Source: an uncultured Bacteroidales bacterium (GTDB taxonomy: Bacteria > Bacteroidota > Bacteroidia > Bacteroidales > Bacteroidaceae). Taken from it: a DNA stretch of 64,000 nt. Made by a program: the position numbers and the translations under genes. The notes beneath the pieces are model-generated. The model ran no database searches. It was not told the origin of the DNA and saw nothing but the letters and a program-made list of their open reading frames with translations. Numbering within the stretch: position 1 is the first letter of the stretch; each line of letters starts with the position of its first letter. The DNA lies in assembly GCA_902763865.1 (NCBI GenBank), contig CACWTR010000016.1, positions 1-64,000 of the forward strand, written 5' to 3'. Below are positions 34,256 to 42,467 of the stretch, in pieces.

Positions 34256-34305
34256 CAGTCATTTATCTTCAACTACACAAAACATTCAGCCTCCTGAACA
34301 ACCCA

Positions 34306-34863
34306 ATGGAACGTATCATTCTTGGCATAGACCCGGGCACAAACATCATGGGATACGGCGTGTTGCAGGTCGAGGACAAAAAGGCGTCGATGATAGCTTT
34401 GGGCGTTATCGACCTGCGCAAGTTTGCCGACCCGTACCTCAAGCTCGGCCATATTCACGAGCGCGTCTGCAGTATTATCGAAGGCTATCTGCCCGACTGC
34501 ATGGCTATCGAGGCTCCTTTCTTCGGGAAGAACATACAGAGCATGCTCAAGCTGGGGCGTGCACAGGGAGTGGCTATTGCCGCTGCCATCCAGCGGCAGG
34601 TGCCTATCACGGAGTATGCCCCTTCTAAGATAAAGATGGCTATCACCGGTAACGGCAATGCCAGCAAGGAGCAAGTCGCGGACATGCTTCGCAGGATGCT
34701 TCATGTCGAGAAAGAAGAGATGGGCAAGTTCCTTGATGCTTCTGATGCGTTGGGAGCAGCCTATTGTCATTTCCTGCAAATGGGCAAACCTGAGACTGAC
34801 CACAAGTATCACGGTTGGGCTGACTTCGTCAAGAAGAATAAGGAAAGAGTAAAGAACATGTAA
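34306..34863 (+). CDS. ruvC: Crossover junction endodeoxyribonuclease RuvC
   Basis: A 185-residue Holliday-junction resolvase of normal length. The four acidic catalytic residues are visible: D in LGIDPGTNIMGYG (D9), E in CMAIEAPFFGKN, and two D in FLDASDALGAAYCH. It acts with RuvAB in recombination and repair, neither of which is in the window. It is followed at 31 bp by an ABC ATPase gene. Confidence 0.97.
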   Translation: MERIILGIDPGTNIMGYGVLQVEDKKASMIALGVIDLRKFADPYLKLGHIHERVCSIIEGYLPDCMAIEAPFFGKNIQSMLKLGRAQGVAIAAAIQRQVPITEYAPSKIKMAITGNGNASKEQVADMLRRMLHVEKEEMGKFLDASDALGAAYCHFLQMGKPETDHKYHGWADFVKKNKERVKNM

Positions 34864-34894
34864 TACAGAACATGTAATAAAGAAGGAAGAATAC

Positions 34895-36451
34895 ATGAAC
34901 AACCCAGATAATCAGCACGCGATAATCAGAATAGCGGGCGGAGTTGCCCGTCATCCTCTTTGGCGGATGGCAGAGCCTATCAATCTCGAAGTAAAGCAAG
35001 GCGAACAGATAGCCATCGTGGGCGATAATGCGGCGGGGAAGACACGCCTCGTCGAAGTCCTGACCGGACACTATCCCTTGCTGATGAACGAAGTGCAATA
35101 TGACTTCTTTCCCAGCAAGCTGAACCTTGTCAGCGAGAACCTGAAGTACATCTCCTTTCGCGACTCTTACGGCGAACAGGACGGCACCTATTACTATCAG
35201 CAGCGCTGGAACCAGCACGACATAGCCGACGACACCCCGACTGCCGGACAGCTCCTTCAGGACTTCTACCTCAAAGCAGACCAGAACATTGGTCGGAACC
35301 TTACACCCGAGGAGCGCGAACAGGAACAGAGGCTGCGCAATGTTCTCAGGCAGAAGCTTGCCAGCATGTTCCGTCTTGATGAATTAAGCCCGAAGTACAT
35401 CATATCCCTCAGTAGCGGTGAGCTGCGCAAGTTTCAGATGGCAAAGGCCCTCGGCACTAATCCTCGTGTGCTTATCCTGGACAATCCTTTCATCGGACTT
35501 GATGCACCCACCAGGAGCGACTTCCGCCACCTGCTGGAGACGTTGACGCGCGAAACCAGTCTGCTCATCATTCTTGTCCTGAGCAAGCGTGAAGACATAC
35601 CCGACTTCATTACGCATGTCCTCCCCGTCGAAGGCCTGAAACTGTTGCCTAAACTGACGCTTGCTGCATACCGGAAGCAGTATGCAGCAGAGCCGCGCCC
35701 TCTGCCCCGCGAAGATGTGAAGCGGTGGATAACGGAACTGCCCCATCATGACCTTACCTCTACCGGCTTCTATCCATCGGACGGCGGCGAGATACTCTGC
35801 TTCCGCGATGTCTGTATCCGGTATGGCGAACACACCATTCTGAAACCTCTCAACTGGACGGTCCGCGAAGGCGAGCGATGGGCCCTGAGTGGTCCAAACG
35901 GGTCTGGTAAAAGCACGTTGCTCAGCCTGGTCTGTGCCGACAATCCGCAAGCCTATGCATGCAACATTGAGTTGTTCGGTCATCGACGAGGCACGGGAGA
36001 GAGCATCTGGCAAATAAAACATCACATCGGCTACGTCAGCCCCGAGATGCATCGGGCCTATCTGAAGGACATTCCCGCCGTGGACGTAGTGGCAAGTGGA
36101 TTGAACGACTCCGTAGGACTCTACCTGCGCCCGCGTCCTGAGCAACGGCAAACGTGTCTGGACTGGATGCATGTCTTCGGAATAGATGGCGTCAGCAATA
36201 AGTCGTTCATGCAGCTGAGCAGCGGTGAACAGCGACTTTGCCTGCTGGCCCGAGCCTTTGTCAAGGATCCGGAACTGCTCATACTCGACGAACCTTTGCA
36301 CGGCCTTGACGACCGCAACCGATGCCTCGTACGCCAGATAATCGAGCAGTTCTGCCTGCGTCCCCACAAGACTCTCGTAATGGTCACGCACTACGAGGAA
36401 GAGCTGCCCGGCTGCATCACCCATCGCCTCACCCTGACGAAGCAAGGCTGA
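34895..36451 (+). CDS. Tandem ABC ATPase (ModF/PhrA-like), no membrane domain
   Basis: A 518-residue protein with two nucleotide-binding domains and no hydrophobic segments. Domain 1: Walker A GDNAAGKTRLV, signature LSSGELRKFQMAKAL, Walker B LILDNPFIGLD. Domain 2: GPNGSGKSTLL, LSSGEQRLCLLARAF, LLILDEPLHGLD, and the H-loop VMVTHYEEEL. In domain 1 the catalytic glutamate after Walker B is asparagine (DNP instead of DEP), so only site 2 looks fully competent. Layout and length resemble E. coli ModF/PhrA, whose role is unclear. No molybdate transporter genes are near. Confidence 0.82.
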   Translation: MNNPDNQHAIIRIAGGVARHPLWRMAEPINLEVKQGEQIAIVGDNAAGKTRLVEVLTGHYPLLMNEVQYDFFPSKLNLVSENLKYISFRDSYGEQDGTYYYQQRWNQHDIADDTPTAGQLLQDFYLKADQNIGRNLTPEEREQEQRLRNVLRQKLASMFRLDELSPKYIISLSSGELRKFQMAKALGTNPRVLILDNPFIGLDAPTRSDFRHLLETLTRETSLLIILVLSKREDIPDFITHVLPVEGLKLLPKLTLAAYRKQYAAEPRPLPREDVKRWITELPHHDLTSTGFYPSDGGEILCFRDVCIRYGEHTILKPLNWTVREGERWALSGPNGSGKSTLLSLVCADNPQAYACNIELFGHRRGTGESIWQIKHHIGYVSPEMHRAYLKDIPAVDVVASGLNDSVGLYLRPRPEQRQTCLDWMHVFGIDGVSNKSFMQLSSGEQRLCLLARAFVKDPELLILDEPLHGLDDRNRCLVRQIIEQFCLRPHKTLVMVTHYEEELPGCITHRLTLTKQG

Positions 36452-36513
36452 AACCTGTTAAAATGACATGAGTGGATAGGACATAACATAGAAACGGCAA
36501 ATAAGAATCGAAC

Positions 36514-38181
36514 ATGAATAAAATCATCATCACCTTTCTGCTTGCAGTGCTACCTATAACTTGCTGCATTGCCAAAAAGAAGTCAGCAATAAATGCAACG
36601 CTCAGGGGCTACCCATCGGGGGGCATAAATGAATACCACTTCCATGCAGGAAAAGCGGTAGTCAGGGGGCGTTTCACCAATAGGACAGAACGAGGCTTCT
36701 CCACCTTCAATGTGACAGGAACGGACCTCTTTTCCAATCAGGACTTTGTCAGGACAATTAACATCGAGCCCGATGGCTCTTTTCTTGAACTGATTAGTCT
36801 GCCGCATTCTGGATGGGTGTATTTCGATGGTGCAGATATCCCGCCTGCTTTTATTGCTGTTGGCGACACTCTGGAGTTATTGATTGATGACGCAGGGAGC
36901 GAAGCAACAATCTCGGGCAGCGGCGCTACAGGCGAGGTGAACAGCGTCTGGCCACGGCTGGAGACCCAGTTCGCTTCGAAGGAAACACGAACCCCATGGG
37001 AGGGTATGAAACGTGAATTCATGCTGGAGTGGAAGAATCGGAAGGTGAAGGAACTCGACCGAATAGCCAATGCCATAGATGCCGATACAATCGCTGCGCT
37101 GAAAGGTTGTTCAAACTATGCAAAGGACGTGCTGAAAACCAGCCTGCTGGCTATGCCTCTGGAGCAAATGCTGGTGGCGCTGCATCAATGGTGGTGGAGA
37201 ACAAGGAACGAGGATGGAAAGCCAAACCCTGCTCTGACGATTTCCTCAGGTTCGTTCTTCGATTTCCTTTCGGCCAGGCAGTCCTATCTGATGGACAATC
37301 CATTGATGGTCTTTGCAGCCGATGGCGGTGGCGTCATCAACAACATGGAATTCCAGGTACTCAATGCATACTTGTACCTGGCAAACGATATGGAGAGGTG
37401 GAGCAAGACGACCGACTCCGACGAACTGAGCAATTACAAGGAGAACTTCGTCCTGCCGCACGACTACGACCCTGCGCTTCACCGCGAAATGCTTGATTTT
37501 GACAAGGGGCAGTTGGTTTCCGTGGCAGACTATTATAAGATGTGTAGCGACAGCATCTGCTCGCGTTTCGGACTTGACCATACTGGTTTCATGATGCAGC
37601 TTTGTTTGCTTCACCGTGTTCTTGACTTCGACTTTGAGGGCTCTGACGACTGGTTCCTCACTCGCAAGGCAGAGGAACTGGCAGGAGCCATTCCGCAGTT
37701 TACCGCCCCGTCCATCTGTCACCATGCCGTGGACGTTTACCGCCGCTTTGTCATCGAGCGCGAAGGAAGTGCTCGCATGGAAGCCTCGGTTTCCACGCCT
37801 GGCGACTCTCTTTTTCAATCGCTGAAGGACAAATATGCCGGCAACGTCATCTACATGGACTTCTGGGGTATCGGGTGCGGACCTTGTCGCAAGGGGATGC
37901 TTGACCAGCGCACACTCGTTGAACAATATAATGGTGCTCCAGTACGTTTCCTTTACATTTGCAACGAAAAAGACTCGCCCCGAGAACCAAGCGAGAAGTT
38001 CCTATCCGACAATCACATTCAAGGCGAGCACATTTTCCTCTCGCCAGATGAATGGAATCTCCTCACCAACAAGTTTCAGTTCAATGCAATTCCATTCACG
38101 CTTCTTTTAGACCGTAATGGGAATGTCGTAGAGAAGAACGTCCCACCTACAGCAGCAAAACTTGACGAACTTCTTAAATAG
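36514..38181 (+). CDS. Secreted TlpA-like thioredoxin-fold protein with large N-terminal region
   Basis: A 555-residue exported protein. A signal peptide (MNKIIITFLLAVLPITCCIA) is followed by about 400 residues of unassigned sequence (an N-terminal beta-rich part, then helices). The C-terminal thioredoxin domain (about 430-555) carries FWGIGCGPCRKGM, with C455 and C458 as the redox pair, and the cis-proline site NAIPFTLLLDRNGNV. This arrangement is common in Bacteroidetes periplasmic disulfide reductases of the TlpA/AhpC-TSA type. Substrate is unknown. A long intergenic region follows. Confidence 0.8.
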   Translation: MNKIIITFLLAVLPITCCIAKKKSAINATLRGYPSGGINEYHFHAGKAVVRGRFTNRTERGFSTFNVTGTDLFSNQDFVRTINIEPDGSFLELISLPHSGWVYFDGADIPPAFIAVGDTLELLIDDAGSEATISGSGATGEVNSVWPRLETQFASKETRTPWEGMKREFMLEWKNRKVKELDRIANAIDADTIAALKGCSNYAKDVLKTSLLAMPLEQMLVALHQWWWRTRNEDGKPNPALTISSGSFFDFLSARQSYLMDNPLMVFAADGGGVINNMEFQVLNAYLYLANDMERWSKTTDSDELSNYKENFVLPHDYDPALHREMLDFDKGQLVSVADYYKMCSDSICSRFGLDHTGFMMQLCLLHRVLDFDFEGSDDWFLTRKAEELAGAIPQFTAPSICHHAVDVYRRFVIEREGSARMEASVSTPGDSLFQSLKDKYAGNVIYMDFWGIGCGPCRKGMLDQRTLVEQYNGAPVRFLYICNEKDSPREPSEKFLSDNHIQGEHIFLSPDEWNLLTNKFQFNAIPFTLLLDRNGNVVEKNVPPTAAKLDELLK

Positions 38182-38188
38182 AACCCAT

Positions 38189-38332
38189 TTAGATCATAGA
38201 ACAATTAACAAGCAAACTATCATCACTAACGAGAGTCCCTATAATAGCAAATCGGCAAAGCCGAACACAGAACATCGGGTCTTGCCAGTCGCCACGCTCC
38301 TTGATGGTGAAGACTTCATGTGTATTTGCCAT
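38189..38332 (-). CDS. Possible 47-residue small ORF or gene remnant
   Basis: Minus-strand frame starting MANTHEVFTIKERGDWQDPM and ending in NCSMI. The first 18 residues look protein-like, but the rest does not, and I see no promoter or ribosome site. It may be the 5' remnant of a lost gene or chance. Reported because the stretch is otherwise empty. Confidence 0.2.
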   Translation of the reverse strand: MANTHEVFTIKERGDWQDPMFCVRLCRFAIIGTLVSDDSLLVNCSMI

Positions 38333-38892
38333 AGATAATTCTTTACATCATTTAGCTAGGAAATAGGTCCCGGAACAGCCCGCGACCAATACCTTTGTCT
38401 ATAAGGACGTGACGCGGAGGGCAAGACGTCGCGTCGTTCAGCCCAACACGACGCGTCCTTCCGTGTAAAAGAACACAGCCTTTTTTCGCCAAAAATGCTC
38501 TTTATTTTGCCATTGCCCACTTGCTGCTGACACTACTTAAACATCCCTCCAGAAATTCCTTCGCTGTAATCCTTTGATAACCAAGTGACATTCGATTTGA
38601 GCCATTTTTTCTCTCTCCACGTAGAAAAGTGCCATCCAAGCCAAAATCGCGCCTCAGAAGAAGTCCACCAACGAAATCTTCTGACAAAACGCCTGTTTTG
38701 ACATGGGTAATCCCACGATTGCTTCGAATTCAGAAGAAACTACCTGTACAGCGGAGCCCCTTCTGAAGGTTGCTCAACCTGCTTTTAATATCTTACGATT
38801 GAATTCAGTGTTATCAGCCATTTATCTCCTTCTTTTTGCCTTTATCTTCTTTCATCCGCAAGACAAGTAGGGCTTTTTGCACGTTTTTTCTC
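38333..38892. other. Intergenic region without a convincing gene
   Basis: This stretch holds an inverted repeat (AAGGACGTGACGCGG near 38404 against AACACGACGCGTCCTT near 38446) that resembles the flanks of the palindromic word arrays but lacks the words. It also holds two short frames: minus 38502-38687, and plus 38703-38870 with one hydrophobic segment. Neither shows recognisable similarity. The region may contain decayed genes. Confidence 0.4.
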
Positions 38893-38977
38893 ATTTTGTG
38901 CAAAATTTATCGGTACTTTGTTTGGAGTGTACCGAAATTTACTATAACTTTGCACAAAATTAATTAAAATGTGCAAA
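38893..38977 (+). promoter_or_regulatory. Promoter of the acyl-CoA synthetase gene with overlapping operator-like inverted repeats
   Basis: The promoter is TTTG (38921-38924), a 20-nt spacer, TAACTTTG (38945-38952). Three inverted repeats overlap it: ATTTTG-TG-CAAAAT (38893-38906), TCGGTAC-N12-GTACCGA (38910-38935, spanning the -33 box) and TTTGCAC-N15-GTGCAAA (38949-38977, from the -7 box to the leader). These are plausible binding sites for a regulator; none is identified. Confidence 0.6.
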
Positions 38978-38982
38978 CAATA

Positions 38983-40674
38983 ATGAATGAAATTACTCCA
39001 TCCGCTCAAGTGCAGTCGGTTCCCTCATACAACCAAATGATACGTCAAAGCATACAGGACCATTGGTTTCTGGATTCGATGTCGGACTATGGGCTTTTCA
39101 CATTACAATATAAAGATGTAGCGCGCTTAATCGAAAAGCTCCACATCCTATTTGAACAGGCCGGTGTTGAGCCGGGCGACAAAATTGCGCTCTGCGGTCG
39201 CAACCTGAGTCGGTGGGGAGCTGCTTTCTTCAGCATTCTGACCTACGGAGCTGTGGCTGTACCCATCTTGCATGAGTTCCACCCGACGCAGGTACACGAC
39301 ATCGTGAACCACTCCGAGTCGAAGCTCCTTTTCGTGGGCGACAAGGTTTGGCCTAATTTGAATGCAGACGAGATGCCGGACCTGGAAGGCATCATCTCGC
39401 TGACAGACTACAGCCTCTTGGTATGCCGCAACGACAAGCTGGCCTACGCTCGCGAAAACCTCAACCGTCTCTTCGGCGAGAAGTTCCCCAGCCGTTTCCT
39501 GCCGGAACTCCTGAGCTACTATCAGGATCAGCCCGACGAACTGGCCGTGCTGAACTATACCAGCGGAACGACAAGCAACTCAAAGGGCGTGATGATTCCC
39601 TACCGTGCCCTCTGGAGCAACTGTGATTTTGCCTTCCATGTACTTGGCAACGAAATCAAAGCTGGCGACAGAGTACTCAGCATGCTGCCGATGGCACACA
39701 TGTATGGAATGGCATTCGAGTTCGTCTTCGAGTTCGTAGCAGGCGTTCACATCAACTTCCTTACGAAGGTTGCTTCCCCAACCATCCTCATGAGGACCTT
39801 GGCGGAAGTGAAGCCGGTCATCCTGATTGTCGTGCCTCTTATTATAGAAAAGGTAGTGCGCAAGGCTATCTTGCCCAAGATACAAGACCCGAAGGTGAGG
39901 ATGCTGATGAATGTGCCTGTCATCGGTGACCGCATTCGCAAGCGCATCTGCGACGGGCTGACACAAGCTCTCGGCGGCAATTTCTACGAGGTCATCATCG
40001 GCGGTGCTGCGCTCAATCAGGAGATAGAACAACTTCTCCACGAGATTGGCTTCCACTATACGGTCGGCTATGGCGCAACGGAATGCGCTCCCATCATCTC
40101 CTACAACGACTGGAAGGACCAGGTGGTAGGCAGTTGCGGCAGGAATGTCATCCATCAAGAGCTGCGCATCGACAGCCCGGATCCCGAGCGCATTCCCGGC
40201 GAAATCCTGACACGCGGCCTGAACGTCATGCTTGGCTATTACAAGAACGAGGAGGCAACCAAGGCTGCAATCGATGCCGACGGATGGTATCACACCGGCG
40301 ACCTTGGAGTGATGAACCGGCAGGGAGTCCTCTTCATCAAAGGCCGGAGCAAGAACATGCTGCTCGGTGCAAACGGCCAGAACATCTATCCGGAAGAGAT
40401 AGAGGACAAACTCAGCAGCATGACGCTTGTCAGCGAGTGCCTTGTGGTGCAGAAGGACGATAAGCTCGTCGGCCTCGTCTATCCCGACCAAGAGCAAGTC
40501 AAGAAGCTGCGCCTCTCTCCGTCTGACGTCGAGTCCATCATGGAACAGAATCGCAAGGACATCAATCCCACCCTTCCGTCCTATGCTCAGATTTTCAGTA
40601 TCAAGGTGATGGAAAACGAGTTCGAGAAGACTCCGAAGAAGAGTATCAAGCGATTCCTCTACACTAACATTTAG
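38983..40674 (+). CDS. AMP-dependent long-chain acyl-CoA synthetase
   Basis: A 563-residue adenylate-forming enzyme that activates fatty acids to acyl-CoA. The ATG at 38983 gives MNEITPSAQVQSVPSYNQMI; a GTG four codons earlier is possible. The ANL-family motifs are clear: NYTSGTTSNSKGVMIPYRAL (phosphate-binding loop), YGATECAP (motif A5), GWYHTGDLGVMNRQG (A7/A8), and KNMLLGANGQNIYPEEIE with the hinge. The C-terminal catalytic lysine lies in KTPKKSIKRFLY. Such genes serve uptake or recycling of fatty acids. A terminator hairpin overlaps the last codons. Confidence 0.9.
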   Translation: MNEITPSAQVQSVPSYNQMIRQSIQDHWFLDSMSDYGLFTLQYKDVARLIEKLHILFEQAGVEPGDKIALCGRNLSRWGAAFFSILTYGAVAVPILHEFHPTQVHDIVNHSESKLLFVGDKVWPNLNADEMPDLEGIISLTDYSLLVCRNDKLAYARENLNRLFGEKFPSRFLPELLSYYQDQPDELAVLNYTSGTTSNSKGVMIPYRALWSNCDFAFHVLGNEIKAGDRVLSMLPMAHMYGMAFEFVFEFVAGVHINFLTKVASPTILMRTLAEVKPVILIVVPLIIEKVVRKAILPKIQDPKVRMLMNVPVIGDRIRKRICDGLTQALGGNFYEVIIGGAALNQEIEQLLHEIGFHYTVGYGATECAPIISYNDWKDQVVGSCGRNVIHQELRIDSPDPERIPGEILTRGLNVMLGYYKNEEATKAAIDADGWYHTGDLGVMNRQGVLFIKGRSKNMLLGANGQNIYPEEIEDKLSSMTLVSECLVVQKDDKLVGLVYPDQEQVKKLRLSPSDVESIMEQNRKDINPTLPSYAQIFSIKVMENEFEKTPKKSIKRFLYTNI

Positions 40675-40687
40675 AGGAATCGCTTTT
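40648..40687 (+). terminator. Terminator hairpin overlapping the acyl-CoA synthetase stop codon
   Basis: AAGCGATTCCTCTA (40648-40661) pairs perfectly with TAGAGGAATCGCTT (40672-40685) around a 10-nt loop, followed by T-rich sequence. The stem's left arm encodes KRFLY and the right arm starts at the TAG stop. Confidence 0.8.
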
Positions 40688-40726
40688 CCTTTGCTTGCAA
40701 AGTCCGGCTCCGGGTGAGCCCGCCCG

Positions 40727-42025
40727 TCAGAAGACTTCGGGCAGCTGATAGAGTTTGGTGCTGTTGCTGCCCTTGATGAGGACGGTGCAGTTGCTTATGG
40801 GGTTATCCTTCAAAGCCTTCTTGACAGCTTCAACATCGCTGAAGACGTGCATTCCCTTGGCTGCAACCCGCCCGAATTCCGTTCCAACCAGCCAGACTCG
40901 GTCCAACTTCATTTCCTGAAGCTTCTCTACGATGCGTCGATGTTCCTCAAGGCTCTCAGCCCCTAACTCACGCATATCGCCGAGTATCACCATCTTGTGC
41001 TCTGCCTCGAAGAAAGCGAAGTTGGTCAGCGCAGCCGACATGCTCGATGGGTTGGCATTGTAGGCATCTACGATTAGCCTGTTGGTCCCAGCCTGTCGCA
41101 ACTCGCTGCGACTGTTGGTCGGGACGTAGGCAGACAGGGCTTGGTTTATTTGCTCGGGGGCGATGCCGAAATGAAGACCGATGGTGGCGGCTGCACGGAT
41201 GTTGGTAATGTTGTATGCTCCGATGAGATGGGTCCGGACATCGTGCCAAGGCTCATCCACCTCTGCCCGCCATTGTATTCCGACGTAGGGCCCCGTCTCG
41301 CTCACTCGGCCTTCTACGTAGGGCAAGGCATCCTCCCAGATGACAAACCCGCGTTCCGTTGCCATTTGCAACAGGTCATTGTCAAAGGCATTGAGGAAGA
41401 TTTTCTTATTCCTCCGGCGAAGGTCATCGTAGAGCTCCCCTTTCGTCTTCTTCACCCCTTCAAAGCTGCCAAATCCTTCCAGATGTGCTCGTCCCACATT
41501 AGTGATGAGTCCGAAGTCGGCCTGTACAATGCGGCAAAGGTCGGCAATCTCACCCGGGTGGTTCGCTCCGGTCTCTATGACGGCAATGTCATGTTCCTCG
41601 GGGCGGATGCGCAGCAGAGTAAGAGGCACACCGATATGGTTGTTGAGGTTGCCTTCGGTGAACAGAACGCGTTTACCTTCTGAAAGAACTGCTGCTATAA
41701 GCTCTTTGGTAGTTGTCTTGCCATTGGTGCCGGTTATCTGTATAACCGTCCCGCCCCATGTGCGCCGATGAAGGGCAGCCAGTTCCTGCAAGGCAGTCAG
41801 CACGTCGGGGACAAGGATGATGCGGCTGTCCTGTGCTGCCACTTCGGGATTGTCTGCCACAGCCAGCGCACAGCCCTTCTCAAGAGCTTGGAGTGCAAAA
41901 GCGTTGCCGTCGAAGGAGTCGCCCTTTAGGGCAAAGAAGATGCTCCCTTCGGGGCAGTTGCGGCTGTCTGTCGTTACGACTGGATGTTCCGTGTATCTCG
42001 CATATAGTTCTGCTGTTGATGTCAT
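40727..42025 (-). CDS. murF: UDP-N-acetylmuramoyl-tripeptide--D-alanyl-D-alanine ligase
   Basis: A 432-residue Mur ligase that adds D-Ala-D-Ala in peptidoglycan precursor synthesis. Three domains are evident: N-terminal VVTTDSRNCPEGSIFFALKG with GNAFALQALEKGC (UDP-binding), the ATP domain with ITGTNGKTTTKELIAAVL and ETGANHPGEIADLCRI, and the C-terminal domain with VDAYNANPSSMSAAL. It stands alone here, outside the dcw cluster, with its own -7 element (TAACTTTG on the minus strand at 42058-42065). It converges with the acyl-CoA synthetase gene. Confidence 0.96.
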   Translation of the reverse strand: MTSTAELYARYTEHPVVTTDSRNCPEGSIFFALKGDSFDGNAFALQALEKGCALAVADNPEVAAQDSRIILVPDVLTALQELAALHRRTWGGTVIQITGTNGKTTTKELIAAVLSEGKRVLFTEGNLNNHIGVPLTLLRIRPEEHDIAVIETGANHPGEIADLCRIVQADFGLITNVGRAHLEGFGSFEGVKKTKGELYDDLRRRNKKIFLNAFDNDLLQMATERGFVIWEDALPYVEGRVSETGPYVGIQWRAEVDEPWHDVRTHLIGAYNITNIRAAATIGLHFGIAPEQINQALSAYVPTNSRSELRQAGTNRLIVDAYNANPSSMSAALTNFAFFEAEHKMVILGDMRELGAESLEEHRRIVEKLQEMKLDRVWLVGTEFGRVAAKGMHVFSDVEAVKKALKDNPISNCTVLIKGSNSTKLYQLPEVF

Positions 42026-42057
42026 AGCTGCTTAGTGTGTTTATCGTTTTCCTGTGG

Positions 42058-42065
42058 CAAAGTTA
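42058..42065 (-). promoter_or_regulatory. -7 element for murF
   Basis: TAACTTTG on the minus strand, with ATTG at the 19-nt distance (42085-42088) as an imperfect -33. The leader would be about 30 nt. Confidence 0.5.
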
Positions 42066-42167
42066 CGGAAAAAGTTGCAAACGGCAATGTCTTTCGGGAA
42101 GTTTAATGCGACTATGTCACAAATCTTGCGTCTTTGTACTTTTTTGCTAAAAAAAAGTCTTGCTTGC

Positions 42168-42198
42168 TTTGCTGTTTTGGGAAATAAGCTTAACTTTG
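42168..42198 (+). promoter_or_regulatory. Promoter of the carB leader
   Basis: TTTG (42168-42171), a 19-nt spacer and TAACTTTG (42191-42198). Predicted start near 42204, which leaves about 264 nt of leader before the carB ATG. Confidence 0.72.
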
Positions 42199-42217
42199 CA
42201 GCCGAAACGAAAAAACG

Positions 42218-42370
42218 ATGCAGACGAACTGTTACATAATACAGGTCTGGGACGAAGAACCAATGTCGTCTGGCTCCCATGTCAGCCTGTCTCATAAGGA
42301 AAGCCACTTTCGCTGTCACTTTTAGCGATTGTGGCTTTTTCTTTGAATAAAGGTCAGGGGGGAGTCGTGA
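42218..42370 (+). CDS. Possible 50-residue leader ORF upstream of carB
   Basis: The first ATG after the leader promoter opens a frame MQTNCYIIQVWDEEPMSSGS and so on, which runs through both arms of the downstream hairpin and stops after it. Ribosome progress on it would therefore affect hairpin formation. There is no clear ribosome-binding site, and the sequence is not recognisably conserved. Treat it as a hypothesis. Confidence 0.25.
42301..42345 (+). terminator. Intrinsic terminator or attenuator inside the carB leader
   Basis: AAAGCCAC (42301-42308) pairs with GTGGCTTT (42332-42339). The inner arms TCGCT (42311-42315) and AGCGA (42325-42329) pair around a 9-nt loop, with a TT/TT internal loop between. 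TTTTTCTTT follows. It lies about 125 nt before carB and after the only strong promoter I see, so carB expression seems to need read-through. Confidence 0.72.
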
Positions 42371-42467
42371 GAAGTTAAAGGATAACAAGGCCCGTTTCTT
42401 TGCTTTGCAACAGGATGGGCACAGAGAATAAAATAGAAAACAGAAAATACTTAAAAAGTTAATAGCT

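Noticed and set aside
38502-38687. 61-codon minus-strand frame before the acyl-CoA synthetase
   Set aside because: No start context and no similarity I recognise; may be decayed coding DNA but cannot be supported.
38703-38870. 55-codon plus-strand frame with a hydrophobic segment in the large intergenic region
   Set aside because: No ribosome site or promoter directly upstream and no recognisable family; A/T-rich DNA easily yields such a segment.
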